From positions 1 through 64,000 of the forward strand of contig NZ_JAMGZJ010000062.1 in assembly GCF_025564085.1 (NCBI RefSeq): a stretch of DNA of 64,000 bases, in the 5' to 3' direction. Positions within the stretch are counted from its first letter, which is position 1, and each line of letters opens with the position of its first letter. The position numbers and the translations under genes were made by a program. The notes beneath the pieces were generated by a model. It ran no database searches, was not told the DNA's origin, and worked only from the letters and a program-made list of their open reading frames with translations. The stretch is from Silvania confinis (GTDB taxonomy: Bacteria > Pseudomonadota > Gammaproteobacteria > Enterobacterales > Enterobacteriaceae). Of the stretch, positions 1 through 11,659 are shown piece after piece.

Positions 1-202
1 TGTCACTTTGAGTGCCCACACAGATTGTCTGATAAATTGTTAAAGAGCAGTGCAACGCGGCTTTCGCTCACCGTTGCGAGGTCCCGTATAATACGTTTTC
101 CTCATTCAGAGTCAAGCGTTTATTTTCACTTTTCTCTGTCGGCGTTCATCGCTGAACCCCTGCTGCCACGGCGGTTTGTAATCCGTTGTTCCGTGTCAGT
201 GG
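1..202 (-). other. rRNA operon leader (5' end of pre-rRNA)
   Basis: Leader transcript of an rrn operon reading leftward; the 16S gene itself lies beyond position 1. A boxA antitermination element (TGCTCTTTAACA on the minus strand) sits at 38-49, followed by the conserved ATTTATCAGACAATCTGTG segment typical of enterobacterial rrn leaders. Position next to hemG matches rrnA of E. coli. No rRNA sequence is inside the window. Confidence 0.9.
88..115 (-). promoter_or_regulatory. rrn promoter P2
   Basis: Minus-strand -35 TTGACT (110-115) and -10 TATTAT (88-93), 16-bp spacer, about 120 bp downstream of P1. This is the usual tandem arrangement of enterobacterial rrn operons. Confidence 0.9.
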
Positions 203-208
203 AGGCGC

Positions 209-236
209 ATTATAGGGAGTTCTTCGGCGGTGACAA
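209..236 (-). promoter_or_regulatory. rrn promoter P1
   Basis: Minus-strand -35 TTGTCA (231-236) and -10 TATAAT (209-214) with a 16-bp spacer containing the conserved AACTCCC stretch. A GC-rich discriminator (GCGCC) follows, the hallmark of stringently controlled rRNA P1 promoters. The AT-rich stretch at 237-285 is where an UP element and Fis sites would lie. Start of transcription is expected near 201. Confidence 0.92.
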
Positions 237-288
237 GCATAAATATGAAAAAGTTTTTCGTTCGCTTACTTTTCGGTCTTTACGTTTA

Positions 289-831
289 TTAAAGCCGCGA
301 ATCGCGGGTTAAATGCGCTATCTGATGGGCAAAACTGGCAACCTGGGACCAGTCTGTGTAGACCACTTCTTTACGCGTATCGGTTTCACCGCCCGTCATC
401 TTCATAATGAGGCGAATCATAAAGCGATCGTACCAGCGATAACGCGGATAACGCAGCGCCCCCGCAAAGACCGCACTCACCATTGGATGCCAGGGAGAGC
501 TCAGCAAAAACTTCCGCGTGTAGCTGTTGGTCTGCGGCGTACGCTTTTCTGCTTTACGCGCCACCAGGTTCACAGAATAGAAAGCGCTCGGCAGGTCATT
601 CAGCATTGCCGCATGCTTTTTCACAAAACGGTCCACTGCGGGATGGAAATGACCATAGCGAATCGATGCGCCGATCACCACGCGGTCATACTCTTGCCAG
701 GCAATCTCTTGCGTGCGGTTCAGATTAACGACATCGGCATAGATGCCCTGCTCTTTAAGCTCTGATGCCAGGTAAGCTGCAATCTCACGCGTTTGTCCGT
801 CACGCGTGGAAAATAGAATTAATGTTTTCAC
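289..831 (-). CDS. hemG: Menaquinone-dependent protoporphyrinogen IX oxidase HemG
   Basis: Flavodoxin-like enzyme that oxidises protoporphyrinogen IX to protoporphyrin IX, passing electrons to the quinone pool; the penultimate step of heme synthesis. The N-terminus carries the FMN phosphate-binding loop (LFSTRDGQT), and the long-chain flavodoxin insert follows later ([11 protein letters not shown] region). A GTG start at 831 is preferred (180 aa): AAGGGAG lies 6 bases upstream and E. coli HemG begins at the same place. A TTG two codons upstream gives a slightly longer frame but poorer spacing. It follows trkH by 12 bp and is probably cotranscribed with it. The rrn promoters start just beyond its stop codon. 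Confidence 0.95.
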   Translation of the reverse strand: MKTLILFSTRDGQTREIAAYLASELKEQGIYADVVNLNRTQEIAWQEYDRVVIGASIRYGHFHPAVDRFVKKHAAMLNDLPSAFYSVNLVARKAEKRTPQTNSYTRKFLLSSPWHPMVSAVFAGALRYPRYRWYDRFMIRLIMKMTGGETDTRKEVVYTDWSQVASFAHQIAHLTRDSRL

Positions 832-843
832 AAACAACTCCCT

Positions 844-2295
844 TTATTCGCGCCAGAAGGTTGGCGTAAAGAGGACCAACAGCGTAAAGACCTCAAGACG
901 TCCGAACAGCATGTTGGCAATCAGGATCCACTTCGCGGTTGGATTCATGCTGGCAAAGTTATCAGCCACCACGCCAAGCCCGGGTCCAAGGTTATTCAGC
1001 GTGGCGACGACAGAGGCAAACGCCGAGAAGTCATCGACACCCGTTGCAATAATCGCCAGCATACTGACGATAAATACCAGCGCATAAGCAGAGAAGAAAC
1101 CCCACACCGCTTCGAGGATGCGCTCCGGCAGCGCGCGGTTGCCAAGCTTAATGCTATAAACCGCATTAGGATGCACCAGGCGCTTAAGCTCGCGGTTGCC
1201 CTGTTTAAACAGTAAGAGAATGCGGATCACCTTTAACCCGCCCCCCGTCGACCCGGCACACCCGCCAATAAATGCAGAGCAGAGTAACAGCACCGGCAGG
1301 AACAGCGGCCAGCGGGCAATACTGTCGGTTGTGAAGCCAGCGGTGGTCGCCATTGACACCACCTGGAAGAAGGCCTGATTTACCGTCGTCAATGCTGAGC
1401 TGTAGACATCGTGCAGCCACAGCACCAGCGTACAGATGATCACCAGCGTGAGCTGCACGCCGATAAACATCCGAAATTCCGGATCGCGCCAGTACACCTT
1501 CAGGTTACGGCCACTTAATAAAGAGAAGTGCAGACCATAGTTACAGCCGGAGATCAGCAGGAAGATAGCAATAATGGTGTTGATTGTTGGGCTATCGAAA
1601 TAGCCAATGCTGGCATCATGCGTCGAGAACCCGCCAATCGCGATGGTGGCAAAGCTGTGGCCTATTGCATCAAAGGCTGGCATCCCGGCGAACCAGAGTG
1701 CCAGCGCACAGGCGATGGTTAACAGCACATAAATGAACCACAGCGTTTTCGCTGTTTCGGCAATGCGCGGGCGCATTTTATTGTCTTTCAGCGGCCCCGG
1801 CATTTCAGCACGGTACAGCTGCATCCCCCCGACGCCCAGAATAGGCAGAATAGCCACGGCTAAAACGATGATCCCCATACCGCCGAACCACTGCAGCATC
1901 TGCCGGTAAAAGAGGATGGCGTGAGGAAGCGAGTCCAGCCCCACCAGCGTGGTCGCACCCGTGGTGGTCAGCCCGGAAAAGGATTCAAAGAATGCATCAG
2001 TGACGGTTAAATTGGGTCGTTCAGAAAAGATAAAGGGCAACGCACCCACGCTGCCCAGTACGGTCCAGAACAGCACCACGATAAGAAAACCTTCGCGGGA
2101 TTTCAGCTCGCCTTTTTCCCGGCGGTTAGGCCACCACAGCAGGGAGCCAATCACCAGCGCGACAAAAAAGGTCTGTGTAAAGGCGCGGCCCGCACCATCC
2201 CGATAAATAAGCGCCACCAGTCCCGGGAGAATCATCGTCCCGGAAAACAATATGACCAACAATCCAACGATTCGGGTTATGGCACGAAAATGCAT
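844..2295 (-). CDS. trkH: Trk potassium uptake channel subunit TrkH
   Basis: Membrane pore subunit of the low-affinity Trk K+ system, which works with the cytoplasmic regulator TrkA. 483 aa, the full length of the family, with hydrophobic segments throughout and repeated M1-pore-M2 units. Filter-type segments such as TTTGATTL, SMATTAGFTT and GCAGSTGGG are visible. The start ATG at 2295 (MHFRAITRIVG) matches E. coli. It lies between yigZ and hemG in the E. coli order. trkA and trkE (sapD) are not in this window. Confidence 0.96.
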   Translation of the reverse strand: MHFRAITRIVGLLVILFSGTMILPGLVALIYRDGAGRAFTQTFFVALVIGSLLWWPNRREKGELKSREGFLIVVLFWTVLGSVGALPFIFSERPNLTVTDAFFESFSGLTTTGATTLVGLDSLPHAILFYRQMLQWFGGMGIIVLAVAILPILGVGGMQLYRAEMPGPLKDNKMRPRIAETAKTLWFIYVLLTIACALALWFAGMPAFDAIGHSFATIAIGGFSTHDASIGYFDSPTINTIIAIFLLISGCNYGLHFSLLSGRNLKVYWRDPEFRMFIGVQLTLVIICTLVLWLHDVYSSALTTVNQAFFQVVSMATTAGFTTDSIARWPLFLPVLLLCSAFIGGCAGSTGGGLKVIRILLLFKQGNRELKRLVHPNAVYSIKLGNRALPERILEAVWGFFSAYALVFIVSMLAIIATGVDDFSAFASVVATLNNLGPGLGVVADNFASMNPTAKWILIANMLFGRLEVFTLLVLFTPTFWRE

Positions 2296-2334
2296 TCTGC
2301 CGCTTCCTTAGGTATTCAATAAGTAAGGGGGGGA

Positions 2335-2949
2335 TTATTCTTCAATCGACCGTAATTGCAACGCGCCACGACTAAAATCAGCCAGTTTTGCTGAAAACGC
2401 CGGAAGCGATACCTGAGGCAACGCCACCCGCAGTTGCACCGTGGCCTGGTAATCACTGTGGACAATCAGACCCTGATAAAGCTTCAACAGCGCTTCGATG
2501 CCGGATAACTGGGCGTAATCACACAATAAAGTATATTCGGTTAACGGCGTTTTGCGGAGCGTCGTGAGGAGATTGAGCGCCTGCTGGACACCGCCGCCAT
2601 AGGCCTTCACCAGCCCACCCGTACCTAACAAGACGCCGCCGTAGTAGCGCACTACCACGGCGGTAATTTCACCAACCCCACTGCCCATTAGCTGAGAGAG
2701 CATCGGCTTGCCCGCCGTGCCCGCCGGTTCACCGTCATCCGAGAAACCGAGCTTTTGCGAATCGTCAGGCGGCCCGGCCACCCACGCCACACAGTGGTGG
2801 CGGGCGTCAGGATGTTCCGCGCGTACTGACTCAATAAAGGCTTTTGCTGACTCCACGCCGTCGGTATGCGCCAACAGCGTGATGAAACGGCTTTTCTTGA
2901 TCTCTTCCGTAAAGGTGACCGGCGCTGCCGGTATGAGCCAGCTTTCCAT
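2335..2949 (-). CDS. yigZ: IMPACT-family protein YigZ
   Basis: 204-aa protein of the YigZ/IMPACT (UPF0029) family. The N-terminal half carries the family signature (KKSRF, HHCVAW and the GFSDDGEPAGTAGKP block) and the GVLLGTGGLVKAYGGG segment; the C-terminal half is the ferredoxin-like domain. The biochemical role is not firmly established; IMPACT relatives in eukaryotes act on GCN2-dependent translation control, and a peptidase-linked role has been suggested only from gene proximity. Its ATG overlaps the pepQ stop (TAATG), indicating translational coupling. Confidence 0.93.
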   Translation of the reverse strand: MESWLIPAAPVTFTEEIKKSRFITLLAHTDGVESAKAFIESVRAEHPDARHHCVAWVAGPPDDSQKLGFSDDGEPAGTAGKPMLSQLMGSGVGEITAVVVRYYGGVLLGTGGLVKAYGGGVQQALNLLTTLRKTPLTEYTLLCDYAQLSGIEALLKLYQGLIVHSDYQATVQLRVALPQVSLPAFSAKLADFSRGALQLRSIEE

Positions 2950-4280
2950 TACGCCAGCTTTAAATCTCGCGTCATGTTTTCTGTACCGTGCTCGTGGATC
3001 ACCACGTTATCTTCGATACGGATCCCGCCAAACGGCTTCAGCGCGTCAATTTTCTGCCAGTTGAAGTGTTTGCTGAACTGCCCTTCACGCCACGGCGCAA
3101 GCAGAGACTCGATAAAGTAGATACCCGGCTCAATAGTCAGCACCATGCGCGGCTGCAGGATACGGGTACAGCGCAAATAAGGATACTTCGACGGTGCCGC
3201 CAGATGCGTGCCGGTGTCATCCTGCATAAAGCCTGCGGTGTCGTGCACCTGCAGACCCAGCGGGTGGCCGATACCGTGCGGCATAAACGGCCCGGTCAGG
3301 TCGTTTTCGACCATCGCCTCTTCGCTCATGTCATTGAGGATCTGATGTTTACGCAGCAGCTTCGCAATGCGCTGATGGAACTGGATATGGTAATCAACGT
3401 AGCTCACGCCAGCCTTCATGGTAGCAATCAGGGCCAGTTGCTCTTCATTGACATCTTTGATCAACGTAGCAAACTCGGTATCGCTGTTACCGGCCCAGGT
3501 ACGGGTCAGGTCAGCGGCATATCCGTTGTATTCCGCCCCGGCATCCAGCAGGAAGCTGCGCATTTCGGACGGAGCACGGTGATCGAGTTTGGTGTAATGC
3601 AGCACCGACGCGTGTTCATTCAGAGCCACAATATTGCTGTACGGCACGTCAGTATCACGGTGGCCAGTGGCCGTCAGGTAAGACTGGTTGATATCGAACT
3701 CGCTCATGCCGGACAGAAACGCTTCGTGCGCCGCACGATGGCCGTTGACCGCCGTTTTTTGCGCTTCACGCATGCACGCCAGTTCATAGTCGGTCTTATA
3801 AGAGCGGTAATAATGCAGGTAATCGATCACGCCTTTCGGGTTGACGTTATCCGCCGTAATGTCGAGGCCGCGCGCACGTTCAGGTACTGGTCCGATATAG
3901 GCGATGTTGCCACGATCGGCAGGCAGCTGGCTGCCAATTCCGTCTGCTTTCGGCAGCGCGATAACCTCAATGTCTTCCGTCCAGAAGGAGGTCGGCAGCG
4001 GCTCCACGTTGTGCCAGTAATCAACCGGCAGATAGAACCACAGTTTCGGCTTGTTCACGCCATCCACCAGCAACCAACAATTGGGAACCTGCGTTACCGG
4101 TACCCAGGCTTTAAATTGCGGATTAACCTTAAACGGATAAGCGTGATCGTCGAGAAAGACATTGAACAGTTCGCCAGAGTGGATGAGCAGCGCATCCAAC
4201 TTAAAACGAGCCAGTACGTCGCGAGTACGTTCCTGTAACGTAACAATATGATTCTTATACAGCGCGGCCAGTGAGTCCAT
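2949..4280 (-). CDS. pepQ: Xaa-Pro dipeptidase PepQ
   Basis: Cytosolic metalloprotease that cleaves X-Pro dipeptides; it also hydrolyses some organophosphates in this family. 443 aa, as in E. coli. The C-terminal creatinase ('pita-bread') domain shows the metal-ligand motifs LDAGAEY/ADLTRTW (two Asp), [13 protein letters not shown] (His), EPGIYF (Glu) and GGIRIEDN (Glu). It is transcribed divergently from fadB across a 187-bp gap holding the FadR site, and reads into yigZ with an overlap. Confidence 0.97.
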   Translation of the reverse strand: MDSLAALYKNHIVTLQERTRDVLARFKLDALLIHSGELFNVFLDDHAYPFKVNPQFKAWVPVTQVPNCWLLVDGVNKPKLWFYLPVDYWHNVEPLPTSFWTEDIEVIALPKADGIGSQLPADRGNIAYIGPVPERARGLDITADNVNPKGVIDYLHYYRSYKTDYELACMREAQKTAVNGHRAAHEAFLSGMSEFDINQSYLTATGHRDTDVPYSNIVALNEHASVLHYTKLDHRAPSEMRSFLLDAGAEYNGYAADLTRTWAGNSDTEFATLIKDVNEEQLALIATMKAGVSYVDYHIQFHQRIAKLLRKHQILNDMSEEAMVENDLTGPFMPHGIGHPLGLQVHDTAGFMQDDTGTHLAAPSKYPYLRCTRILQPRMVLTIEPGIYFIESLLAPWREGQFSKHFNWQKIDALKPFGGIRIEDNVVIHEHGTENMTRDLKLA

Positions 4281-4424
4281 CTTAGTTCCTTTTGTTTTGA
4301 CCTCAAGTCACCGCATCTTAGCACACCTCAGAAAAGCTGCGTGATCTGCACCGAGCGTGATCGAGCCTACAATTATTTAATGAGTAATTTGCATTTTATT
4401 AACATAAATCCCACACTCCGATTC

Positions 4425-4441
4425 ATCTGGTATGACCAGAT
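4425..4441 (+). promoter_or_regulatory. FadR operator of fadBA
   Basis: The 17-bp near-perfect palindrome ATCTGGTATGACCAGAT lies 26 bp upstream of the fadB ATG. It matches the known E. coli fadB FadR site almost base for base. FadR binding represses fadBA until long-chain acyl-CoA releases it. Confidence 0.93.
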
Positions 4442-4467
4442 CCTATTGCTGGATTCAGGAGACTGAC

Positions 4468-6657
4468 ATGCTCTACAAAGGCGACACCCTGTACGTAGAC
4501 TGGCTGGAAGGTGGCATTGCCGAACTGGTGTTCGACGCCCCCGGCTCAGTGAATAAGCTGGACACTGCGACGGTGGCCAGTCTTGGCCATGCGCTGGACG
4601 TTCTGGAAAAACAATCCGACTTAAAAGGTCTGCTGCTGCGCTCAGAAAAAGCGGCGTTTATCGTCGGGGCAGACATCACCGAATTCCTCTCCCTGTTCCA
4701 GGTTCCGCAGGAGCAGTTGAGCCAGTGGCTGCATTTTGCCAACAGCGTCTTTAACCGCCTCGAAGATCTGCCGGTCCCGACAATCTCTGCGGTGAATGGC
4801 TATGCGCTGGGCGGCGGCTGCGAGTGCGTGCTGGCGACAGATTACCGTCTGGCGACGCCGGATCTGCGCATCGGTCTGCCGGAAACCAAGCTGGGCATTA
4901 TGCCGGGCTTTGGCGGTTCTGTGCGTCTGCCGCGTCTGCTGGGTGCCGATAGCGCGCTTGAGATCATTGCCGCCGGTAAAGATGTCGGTGCCGATCAGGC
5001 CTTAAAACTTGGGCTGGTTGACGGGGTCGTCAAACCTGAAAAACTGTTAGAAGGAGCCGTGACCATCCTGCGTCAGGCGATTAACGGCGATCTGGACTGG
5101 AAAGCAAAACGCCAGCCGAAGCTGGAACCCCTGCATTTAAGCAAGATTGAAGCCACCATGAGCTTCACCATCGCCAAAGGGATGGTGATGCAGACGGCGG
5201 GTAAACACTACCCGGCACCGATCACGGCGGTGAAAACCATTGAAGCGGCGGCGAAGCATGGCCGTGAAGAAGCACTCAAACTCGAAAACCAAAGCTTCGT
5301 TCCGCTGGCGCACACCAGTGAAGCCCGCGCGCTGGTCGGGATTTTCCTCAACGATCAGTACGTGAAGGGCAAAGCGAAGCAGCTCACCAAAAACGTCGAG
5401 ACGCCAAAATACGCCGCGGTACTGGGCGCGGGCATTATGGGCGGCGGCATCGCTTACCAGTCTGCGTGGAAAGGCGTCCCGGTCGTCATGAAAGATATCA
5501 GCGACAAATCGCTGACGCTGGGGATGACCGAAGCCGCCAAGCTGCTGAATAAGCAGCTCGAGCGCGGCAAAATCGACGGTCTGAAGCTTTCCGGGGTGAT
5601 TGCAACCATTCATCCGACGCTGGACTTCAGCGGTTTCGATCGCGTTGATGTTGTCGTTGAAGCGGTGGTCGAAAACCCGAAAATCAAAAAAGCCGTGTTG
5701 GCAGAGACCGAAGATAAGGTGCGCCCGGATACCGTACTGGCCTCCAACACCTCCACCATTCCGATTAACGAGCTGGCCAGCGTACTCAAACGCCCGGAAA
5801 ACTTCTGCGGGATGCACTTCTTTAACCCGGTACACCGGATGCCGCTGGTTGAAGTGATTCGCGGGGAAAAAACCTCCGACGAAACCCTCGCCAAAGTGGT
5901 GGCGTGGGCCAGCAAGATGGGTAAAACCCCGATTGTGGTGAATGACTGCCCGGGCTTCTTCGTTAACCGCGTGCTGTTCCCGTATTTTGCCGGTTTCAGC
6001 CAGCTGCTGCGCGATGGTGCCGACTTCCGCAAAATCGACAAAGTCATGGAGAAGCAGTTCGGCTGGCCGATGGGCCCGGCTTATCTGCTTGACGTGGTCG
6101 GCATTGATACTGCGCATCACGCCCAGGCGGTGATGGCAGCGGGCTTCCCGCAACGGATGGAGAAAGATTACCGCGACGCTATCGACGCGCTGTTCGCGTC
6201 CAACCGGTTTGGTCAGAAAAATGGCCTTGGCTTCTGGCGTTATAAAGAAGACAGCAAAGGCAAACCGAAGAAAGAAGAGGATGCGGCCGTGGATGGCCTG
6301 CTGGCCGAGGTAAGCCAGGCGAAGCGCGATTTCAGCGACGAAGAGATTATCGCCCGCATGATGATCCCAATGGTCAACGAAGTGGTGCGTTGTCTGGAAG
6401 AGGGCATTATCGAAAGCCCTGCTGAAGCGGATATGGCGCTGGTCTACGGCCTTGGCTTCCCGCCGTTCCACGGCGGCGCGTTCCGCTGGCTGGATACCAT
6501 TGGCAGCGCCAGATATCTCGATATGACGCAGCAGTATGCACATTTGGGTGCACTGTATCAGGTACCGGATGGCCTGCGTAACAAAGCGCGCCATAACGAA
6601 GCGTACTATCCCCCGGTTGAGCCTGCCCGTCCGGTCGGCGCACTGAAAACGGCTTAA
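4468..6657 (+). CDS. fadB: Fatty acid oxidation complex subunit alpha FadB
   Basis: Multifunctional beta-oxidation enzyme: enoyl-CoA hydratase, delta3-cis-delta2-trans-isomerase and 3-hydroxyacyl-CoA dehydrogenase. The start at 4468 gives 729 aa, exactly the E. coli length, with AGGAGA 5 bases upstream; a longer frame from 4432 would run through the FadR site. The crotonase half holds the two catalytic glutamates (GGGCECVLA and GLPETKLGI), the oxyanion segment GADITEF, then a Rossmann NAD site ([10 protein letters not shown], about residues 318-327) and the dehydrogenase motif [13 protein letters not shown]. It forms the alpha2beta2 trifunctional complex with FadA, whose gene starts 9 bp downstream. 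Confidence 0.98.
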   Translation: MLYKGDTLYVDWLEGGIAELVFDAPGSVNKLDTATVASLGHALDVLEKQSDLKGLLLRSEKAAFIVGADITEFLSLFQVPQEQLSQWLHFANSVFNRLEDLPVPTISAVNGYALGGGCECVLATDYRLATPDLRIGLPETKLGIMPGFGGSVRLPRLLGADSALEIIAAGKDVGADQALKLGLVDGVVKPEKLLEGAVTILRQAINGDLDWKAKRQPKLEPLHLSKIEATMSFTIAKGMVMQTAGKHYPAPITAVKTIEAAAKHGREEALKLENQSFVPLAHTSEARALVGIFLNDQYVKGKAKQLTKNVETPKYAAVLGAGIMGGGIAYQSAWKGVPVVMKDISDKSLTLGMTEAAKLLNKQLERGKIDGLKLSGVIATIHPTLDFSGFDRVDVVVEAVVENPKIKKAVLAETEDKVRPDTVLASNTSTIPINELASVLKRPENFCGMHFFNPVHRMPLVEVIRGEKTSDETLAKVVAWASKMGKTPIVVNDCPGFFVNRVLFPYFAGFSQLLRDGADFRKIDKVMEKQFGWPMGPAYLLDVVGIDTAHHAQAVMAAGFPQRMEKDYRDAIDALFASNRFGQKNGLGFWRYKEDSKGKPKKEEDAAVDGLLAEVSQAKRDFSDEEIIARMMIPMVNEVVRCLEEGIIESPAEADMALVYGLGFPPFHGGAFRWLDTIGSARYLDMTQQYAHLGALYQVPDGLRNKARHNEAYYPPVEPARPVGALKTA

Positions 6658-7830
<1,173 letters not shown>

Positions 7831-7844
7831 ATCGACGAAAGGTA

Positions 7845-7884
7845 TCTCTTCGCCAATGAAGCCATCACTGCGTTGGCGAAGAGA
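7845..7884 (+). other. Long stem-loop in the fadA 3' UTR
   Basis: Perfect 12-bp arms TCTCTTCGCCAA (7845-7856) and TTGGCGAAGAGA (7873-7884) around a 16-base loop, starting 14 bases after the fadA stop. It has no T-run of its own and stands about 20 bases before the terminator, so it is a separate structured element of the fadBA 3' UTR. Confidence 0.7.
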
Positions 7885-7905
7885 GAGAGTTTAGTTGCCG
7901 TTTTT

Positions 7906-7931
7906 CCCGCCCGTCAGGGGCGGGTTTTTTT
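7906..7931 (+). terminator. fadBA transcription terminator
   Basis: GC-rich hairpin CCCGCCC-GTCAG-GGGCGGG (7906-7924) followed by seven T. Rho-independent terminator of fadBA, ending just before the convergent fre stop codon. Confidence 0.92.
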
Positions 7932-7935
7932 ATGC

Positions 7936-8637
7936 TCAGATAAAGGCAAACGCATCGCCGAACAGACGATCTTCACGCGCCTGGCGTTCGTTGCAGAACA
8001 GATCCCGGGCAATTTTTGCCATTTCGAAGCGGCCCGCAATATAGATATCGTGGTTAACCAGCGTGCCATGATCCTGCAGCACTGCCGTTAACACCGTCCC
8101 GCTGCGACCACGCCAACCCTCTTCCGGCTGTTCGACCACCGGCTCAACGCGCAGATTCGGGTGCGTAATGCTCAGCGATTCCAGTTCAGAGAGATCGTAA
8201 AGGTGCTTCTCTTCGCGGCCACCCCAGTAAATGGTGATATCACGGTCCGGATTACGCGCCAGCGCCGTCAGCAGAATGGAGCGCACGTAAGAGAAACCGG
8301 TGCCGCCCGCAATCAGGATCAGCGGACGCTCTTCGTCATCGCGCAGCCAGGCTTCGCCGTGCGGAATATCAATCTCGATTTCACTCTCTTTCAGGATGCG
8401 ATCCATCACCGCCATCGCATACAGGTTGAGCTCTGACGCCCCAATGTGCAGCTCGATAAATTCTTGCTCATCCGGCGTGGACGCCATTGAGAAAGGGCGC
8501 TTATCCCGCTCATCCATCACTACCATCAGATACTGGCCAGCACGGAAGGAGAACGCCGCTTCAGGCACTAAACGGACGCGATATACGGTGTCGGTGATAG
8601 CGTCTACCGAGGTCACTTTACAGCTTAAGGTTGTCAT
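7936..8637 (-). CDS. fre: NAD(P)H-flavin reductase Fre
   Basis: Reduces free FMN, FAD and riboflavin with NAD(P)H. 233 aa, ferredoxin-reductase fold without a tightly bound flavin. Visible motifs are the flavin-binding RPFSMAS at about 47-53, the NAD(P)-binding [10 protein letters not shown] and the C-terminal [10 protein letters not shown] block. In E. coli the reduced flavin supplies several partners, and the closeness to ubiD suggests support of flavin-dependent reactions such as prenyl-FMN formation; that link is inference. Converges with fadA. Confidence 0.96.
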   Translation of the reverse strand: MTTLSCKVTSVDAITDTVYRVRLVPEAAFSFRAGQYLMVVMDERDKRPFSMASTPDEQEFIELHIGASELNLYAMAVMDRILKESEIEIDIPHGEAWLRDDEERPLILIAGGTGFSYVRSILLTALARNPDRDITIYWGGREEKHLYDLSELESLSITHPNLRVEPVVEQPEEGWRGRSGTVLTAVLQDHGTLVNHDIYIAGRFEMAKIARDLFCNERQAREDRLFGDAFAFI

Positions 8638-8679
8638 TCGCTCTCTCTGTCGGGAAGTCTATAGGGCTTAACGGCTGCG

Positions 8680-10176
8680 TCAGGCATCTTTACCGTTATT
8701 CAGTATGGCCAGTTCGTCCCAGATGGCGTCAATACGCGCCGTCACTTCGGGATCTTTTTTGATCGGACGGCCCCATTCACGCTGAGTCTCGCCGGGCCAT
8801 TTATTAGTGGCATCCAGTCCCATTTTCGAGCCAAGGCCGGAAACCGGCGAGGCAAAATCCAGATAATCAATTGGCGTATTTTCAACTAACACGGTGTCGC
8901 GCGCCGGATCCATTCGCGTAGTGATAGCCCAGATCACGTCATTCCAGTCGCGGGCGTTGACGTCATCATCACAGACGATCACAAACTTGGTGTACATAAA
9001 CTGGCGCAGGAAAGACCATACGCCCATCATCACCCGTTTTGCGTGACCCGCATACTGCTTCTTGATGGTCACCACGGCCAGGCGGTATGAGCAGCCTTCC
9101 GGCGGCAGGTAGAAATCGACAATTTCCGGGAACTGCTTTTGCAGGATCGGCACGAACACTTCGTTAAGCGCAACGCCGAGAACTGCGGGCTCATCCGGCG
9201 GACGGCCCGTGTAGGTGGAATGGTAAATCGCATCTTCACGCTGAGTGATGTGCGTGACGGTAAAGACCGGGAAGCTGTCCACTTCGTTGTAATAACCGGT
9301 GTGGTCGCCATACGGGCCTTCCGGTGCCATTTCGCCTGGCTCGATATAGCCTTCGAGCACGATCTCCGCGCTGGCGGGCACTTCCAGATCGTTGGAAATG
9401 CACTTCACCACTTCAGTTTTGGTGCCGCGCAACAGCCCGGCAAAGGCATATTCAGAGAGGGTGTCCGGCACCGGCGTAACGGCACCCAGAATGGTGGCCG
9501 GATCGGCACCCAGCGCAACCGCGACCGGGAAGCGTTCACCTGGATGAGCGGCACACCACTCCTGGAAATCAAGCGCGCCGCCGCGATGCGACAGCCAGCG
9601 CATAATCAATTTGTTTTTGCCAATCAGCTGTTGGCGATAGATACCGAGGTTCTGACGCTCTTTGTGCGGGCCGCGAGTGACGGTCAAGCCCCAGGTAATC
9701 AGCGGCGCGGCATCTTCTGGCCAGCACTGCATGATGGGAATGCGCGTCAGATCAACCGCCTCACCTTCCACGATTTTCTGCTGACAAGGCGCACCGCGCA
9801 GCCGTTTGGTCGGCATGTTCAGGACTTGCTTAAACTGTGGCAACTTATCAAAGAGATCGCGAAAACCTTTCGGCGGCTCGGGCTCTTTCAGAAAGGCCAG
9901 CAGCTTACCCACTTCACGCAACGCACCGACATCCTCCTGCCCCATCCCCATCGCCACGCGTTTTGGGGTGCCAAACAGGTTACAGAGCACCGGCATGGTA
10001 TAGCCTTTCGGGTTTTCAAACAGAAGCGCCGGCCCGCCCGCCCGCAGGGTGCGGTCGGCAATCTCTGTCATCTCCAGAATAGGGTCAACAGGAAGGGTGA
10101 TGCGTTTAAGTTCGCCCTGCTTTTCCAGCAGTGCCAGGAAGTCGCGTAGATCGTTGTATTTCATGAAGTTAGTCAT
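8680..10176 (-). CDS. ubiD: 3-octaprenyl-4-hydroxybenzoate decarboxylase UbiD
   Basis: Decarboxylates 3-octaprenyl-4-hydroxybenzoate in ubiquinone synthesis using prenylated FMN made by UbiX (not in this window). 498 aa against 497 in E. coli, nearly identical in the core ([48 protein letters not shown]). The last block holds the Glu/Asp region of the UbiD active site. The start at 10176 is favoured because GAGAGG precedes it; an internal ATG at codon 5 lacks a good ribosome site. Confidence 0.96.
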   Translation of the reverse strand: MTNFMKYNDLRDFLALLEKQGELKRITLPVDPILEMTEIADRTLRAGGPALLFENPKGYTMPVLCNLFGTPKRVAMGMGQEDVGALREVGKLLAFLKEPEPPKGFRDLFDKLPQFKQVLNMPTKRLRGAPCQQKIVEGEAVDLTRIPIMQCWPEDAAPLITWGLTVTRGPHKERQNLGIYRQQLIGKNKLIMRWLSHRGGALDFQEWCAAHPGERFPVAVALGADPATILGAVTPVPDTLSEYAFAGLLRGTKTEVVKCISNDLEVPASAEIVLEGYIEPGEMAPEGPYGDHTGYYNEVDSFPVFTVTHITQREDAIYHSTYTGRPPDEPAVLGVALNEVFVPILQKQFPEIVDFYLPPEGCSYRLAVVTIKKQYAGHAKRVMMGVWSFLRQFMYTKFVIVCDDDVNARDWNDVIWAITTRMDPARDTVLVENTPIDYLDFASPVSGLGSKMGLDATNKWPGETQREWGRPIKKDPEVTARIDAIWDELAILNNGKDA

Positions 10177-10347
10177 GGCCTCTCTGTAAGCGCTTCATTA
10201 TACGGTGTAAGACTGCGTGATGCTGTAGTTTTGTTAAATTAGCGTAAAGATTCACGGTTACAGCGCCGTTTCGCCATTATAATCAACTTAGCCATCGCGC
10301 CAGGGTTTTGATATGCTTGCCCACATAAAAAGCGGAAAAGAGTCATT

Positions 10348-10839
10348 ATGCAGGCCTGGTATTTACTGTATTGCAAGCGTGGGCAACTTCAACGTGCTCA
10401 GGAACATCTTGAACGTCAGGCGGTGAACTGCCTGACGCCGGTGATTACGCTGGAAAAAATGCTCCGTGGTAAGCGCACGACGGTCAGCGAACCGCTGTTT
10501 CCTAACTATCTGTTTGTCGAGTTTGACCCTGAGGTTATTCACACCACCACTATCAATGCGACGCGCGGTGTAAGCCACTTCGTGCGTTTTGGTGCACACC
10601 CGGCAATGGTGCCCTCTACCGTTATTCATCAGCTATCCGTCTACAAGCAGCCAGAAGGCATTACCGATCCCGATACGCCCTTCTCCGGTGACAATGTGGT
10701 GATCACCGAAGGCGCGTTCGAAGGACTGGTCGCTATTTTCGCTGAGCCAGACGGCGAAGCCCGCTCCATGCTGCTGCTCAACTTATTGAATAAAGACGTT
10801 TTGCAGAGCGTGAAAAACACCAGTTTCCGTAAAACTTAA
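10348..10839 (+). CDS. rfaH: Transcription antitermination protein RfaH
   Basis: NusG paralogue recruited at ops elements to suppress polarity in long operons for LPS core, O antigen, capsule and conjugation. 163 aa. An N-terminal NGN domain ([41 protein letters not shown]) is joined to the C-terminal domain (about 115-163) that refolds from helices to a KOW barrel. Start ATG has AAAGAG upstream. Its last bases overlap the convergent tatD stop by 4 bp. Confidence 0.97.
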   Translation: MQAWYLLYCKRGQLQRAQEHLERQAVNCLTPVITLEKMLRGKRTTVSEPLFPNYLFVEFDPEVIHTTTINATRGVSHFVRFGAHPAMVPSTVIHQLSVYKQPEGITDPDTPFSGDNVVITEGAFEGLVAIFAEPDGEARSMLLLNLLNKDVLQSVKNTSFRKT

Positions 10840-11618
10840 AACTGTACGCCAAACAGGCGGCGTACGTTGTCATCCGTCTGCTCCGCCAGCCGCTGTGTCT
10901 CTTCTCCACGCCAGTGGGCGATCCGCTCAACGATATGTCCCAGATAAGCCGGTTCATTGCGCCGCGATTTAGGTTTTGGGCTGAGATCGCGTGGCAGCAG
11001 ATACGGGGCATCCGTCTCGATGAGCAGGCGATCGGCCGGGATAACCGGGAGTAACTCGCGCAGTTCCAGCCCGCGTCGTTCATCACAGACCCAGCCGGTG
11101 ATCCCCAGATACAACCCGCGTTCCAGACAGTCCAGCGCTTCCTGCCGGGAACCGGTAAAACAGTGCAGGACTGCACCCGGCAGTTTATCCAGCCAGGGTT
11201 CAAGCAGCGCCAGAAAACGTTCGTGTGCATCCCGGCAGTGCATAAACACCGGCATGTTCAGCTCTGCCGCCAGCGCCAGCTGGGCGTTAAAAGCGTATTC
11301 CTGCTCAGCGGGCGTGGAGAAGTTACGGTTAAAATCGAGACCACATTCCCCGATAGCCACCACCTCAGGCGAAGCGGCCAGGGCCCGCAGGGCGTCAGCG
11401 CTTTCCGGCCCCCACTGGCTGCTGTCATGGGGGTGAACGCCGGCGGTAGACCAGCAGTGGGCATAGCGCTGCGCCAGCTGTTGCGCCTGTTCACTTTCAT
11501 GAAGATTGGTCCCCGTCAGCAGCAGGCCATTAACCCCAGCGTCGAACGCCCGGGCGACGACCTCATCGCTATCGTGCGCAAACTGCGGGCTGGTCAGGTT
11601 CAGACCGATATCAAACAT
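10836..11618 (-). CDS. tatD: 3'-5' DNA/RNA exonuclease TatD
   Basis: Metal-dependent TIM-barrel hydrolase of the TatD family, acting as a nuclease in DNA repair and RNA quality control rather than in Tat export despite its location. 260 aa from the start at 11618 ([10 protein letters not shown]), preceded by GGGAG; four upstream codons are in frame but unlike the family. Metal motifs visible: [35 protein letters not shown] and [10 protein letters not shown]. Unlike most TatD proteins the first motif is GLNLTS, as in E. coli, not HxH. Follows tatC by about 40 bp. Confidence 0.95.
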   Translation of the reverse strand: MFDIGLNLTSPQFAHDSDEVVARAFDAGVNGLLLTGTNLHESEQAQQLAQRYAHCWSTAGVHPHDSSQWGPESADALRALAASPEVVAIGECGLDFNRNFSTPAEQEYAFNAQLALAAELNMPVFMHCRDAHERFLALLEPWLDKLPGAVLHCFTGSRQEALDCLERGLYLGITGWVCDERRGLELRELLPVIPADRLLIETDAPYLLPRDLSPKPKSRRNEPAYLGHIVERIAHWRGEETQRLAEQTDDNVRRLFGVQF

Positions 11619-11659
11619 GCTGTCTCCCATATGACAACCGCCCTGACGGGCGGCTGGTA

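Noticed and set aside
2988-4238. 416-codon frame antisense to pepQ
   Set aside because: Complementary frame of a fully conserved peptidase; no ribosome site or recognisable domain.
4432-4467. Longer fadB start
   Set aside because: It would lie within the FadR operator; ATG 4468 has a good ribosome site and the family length.
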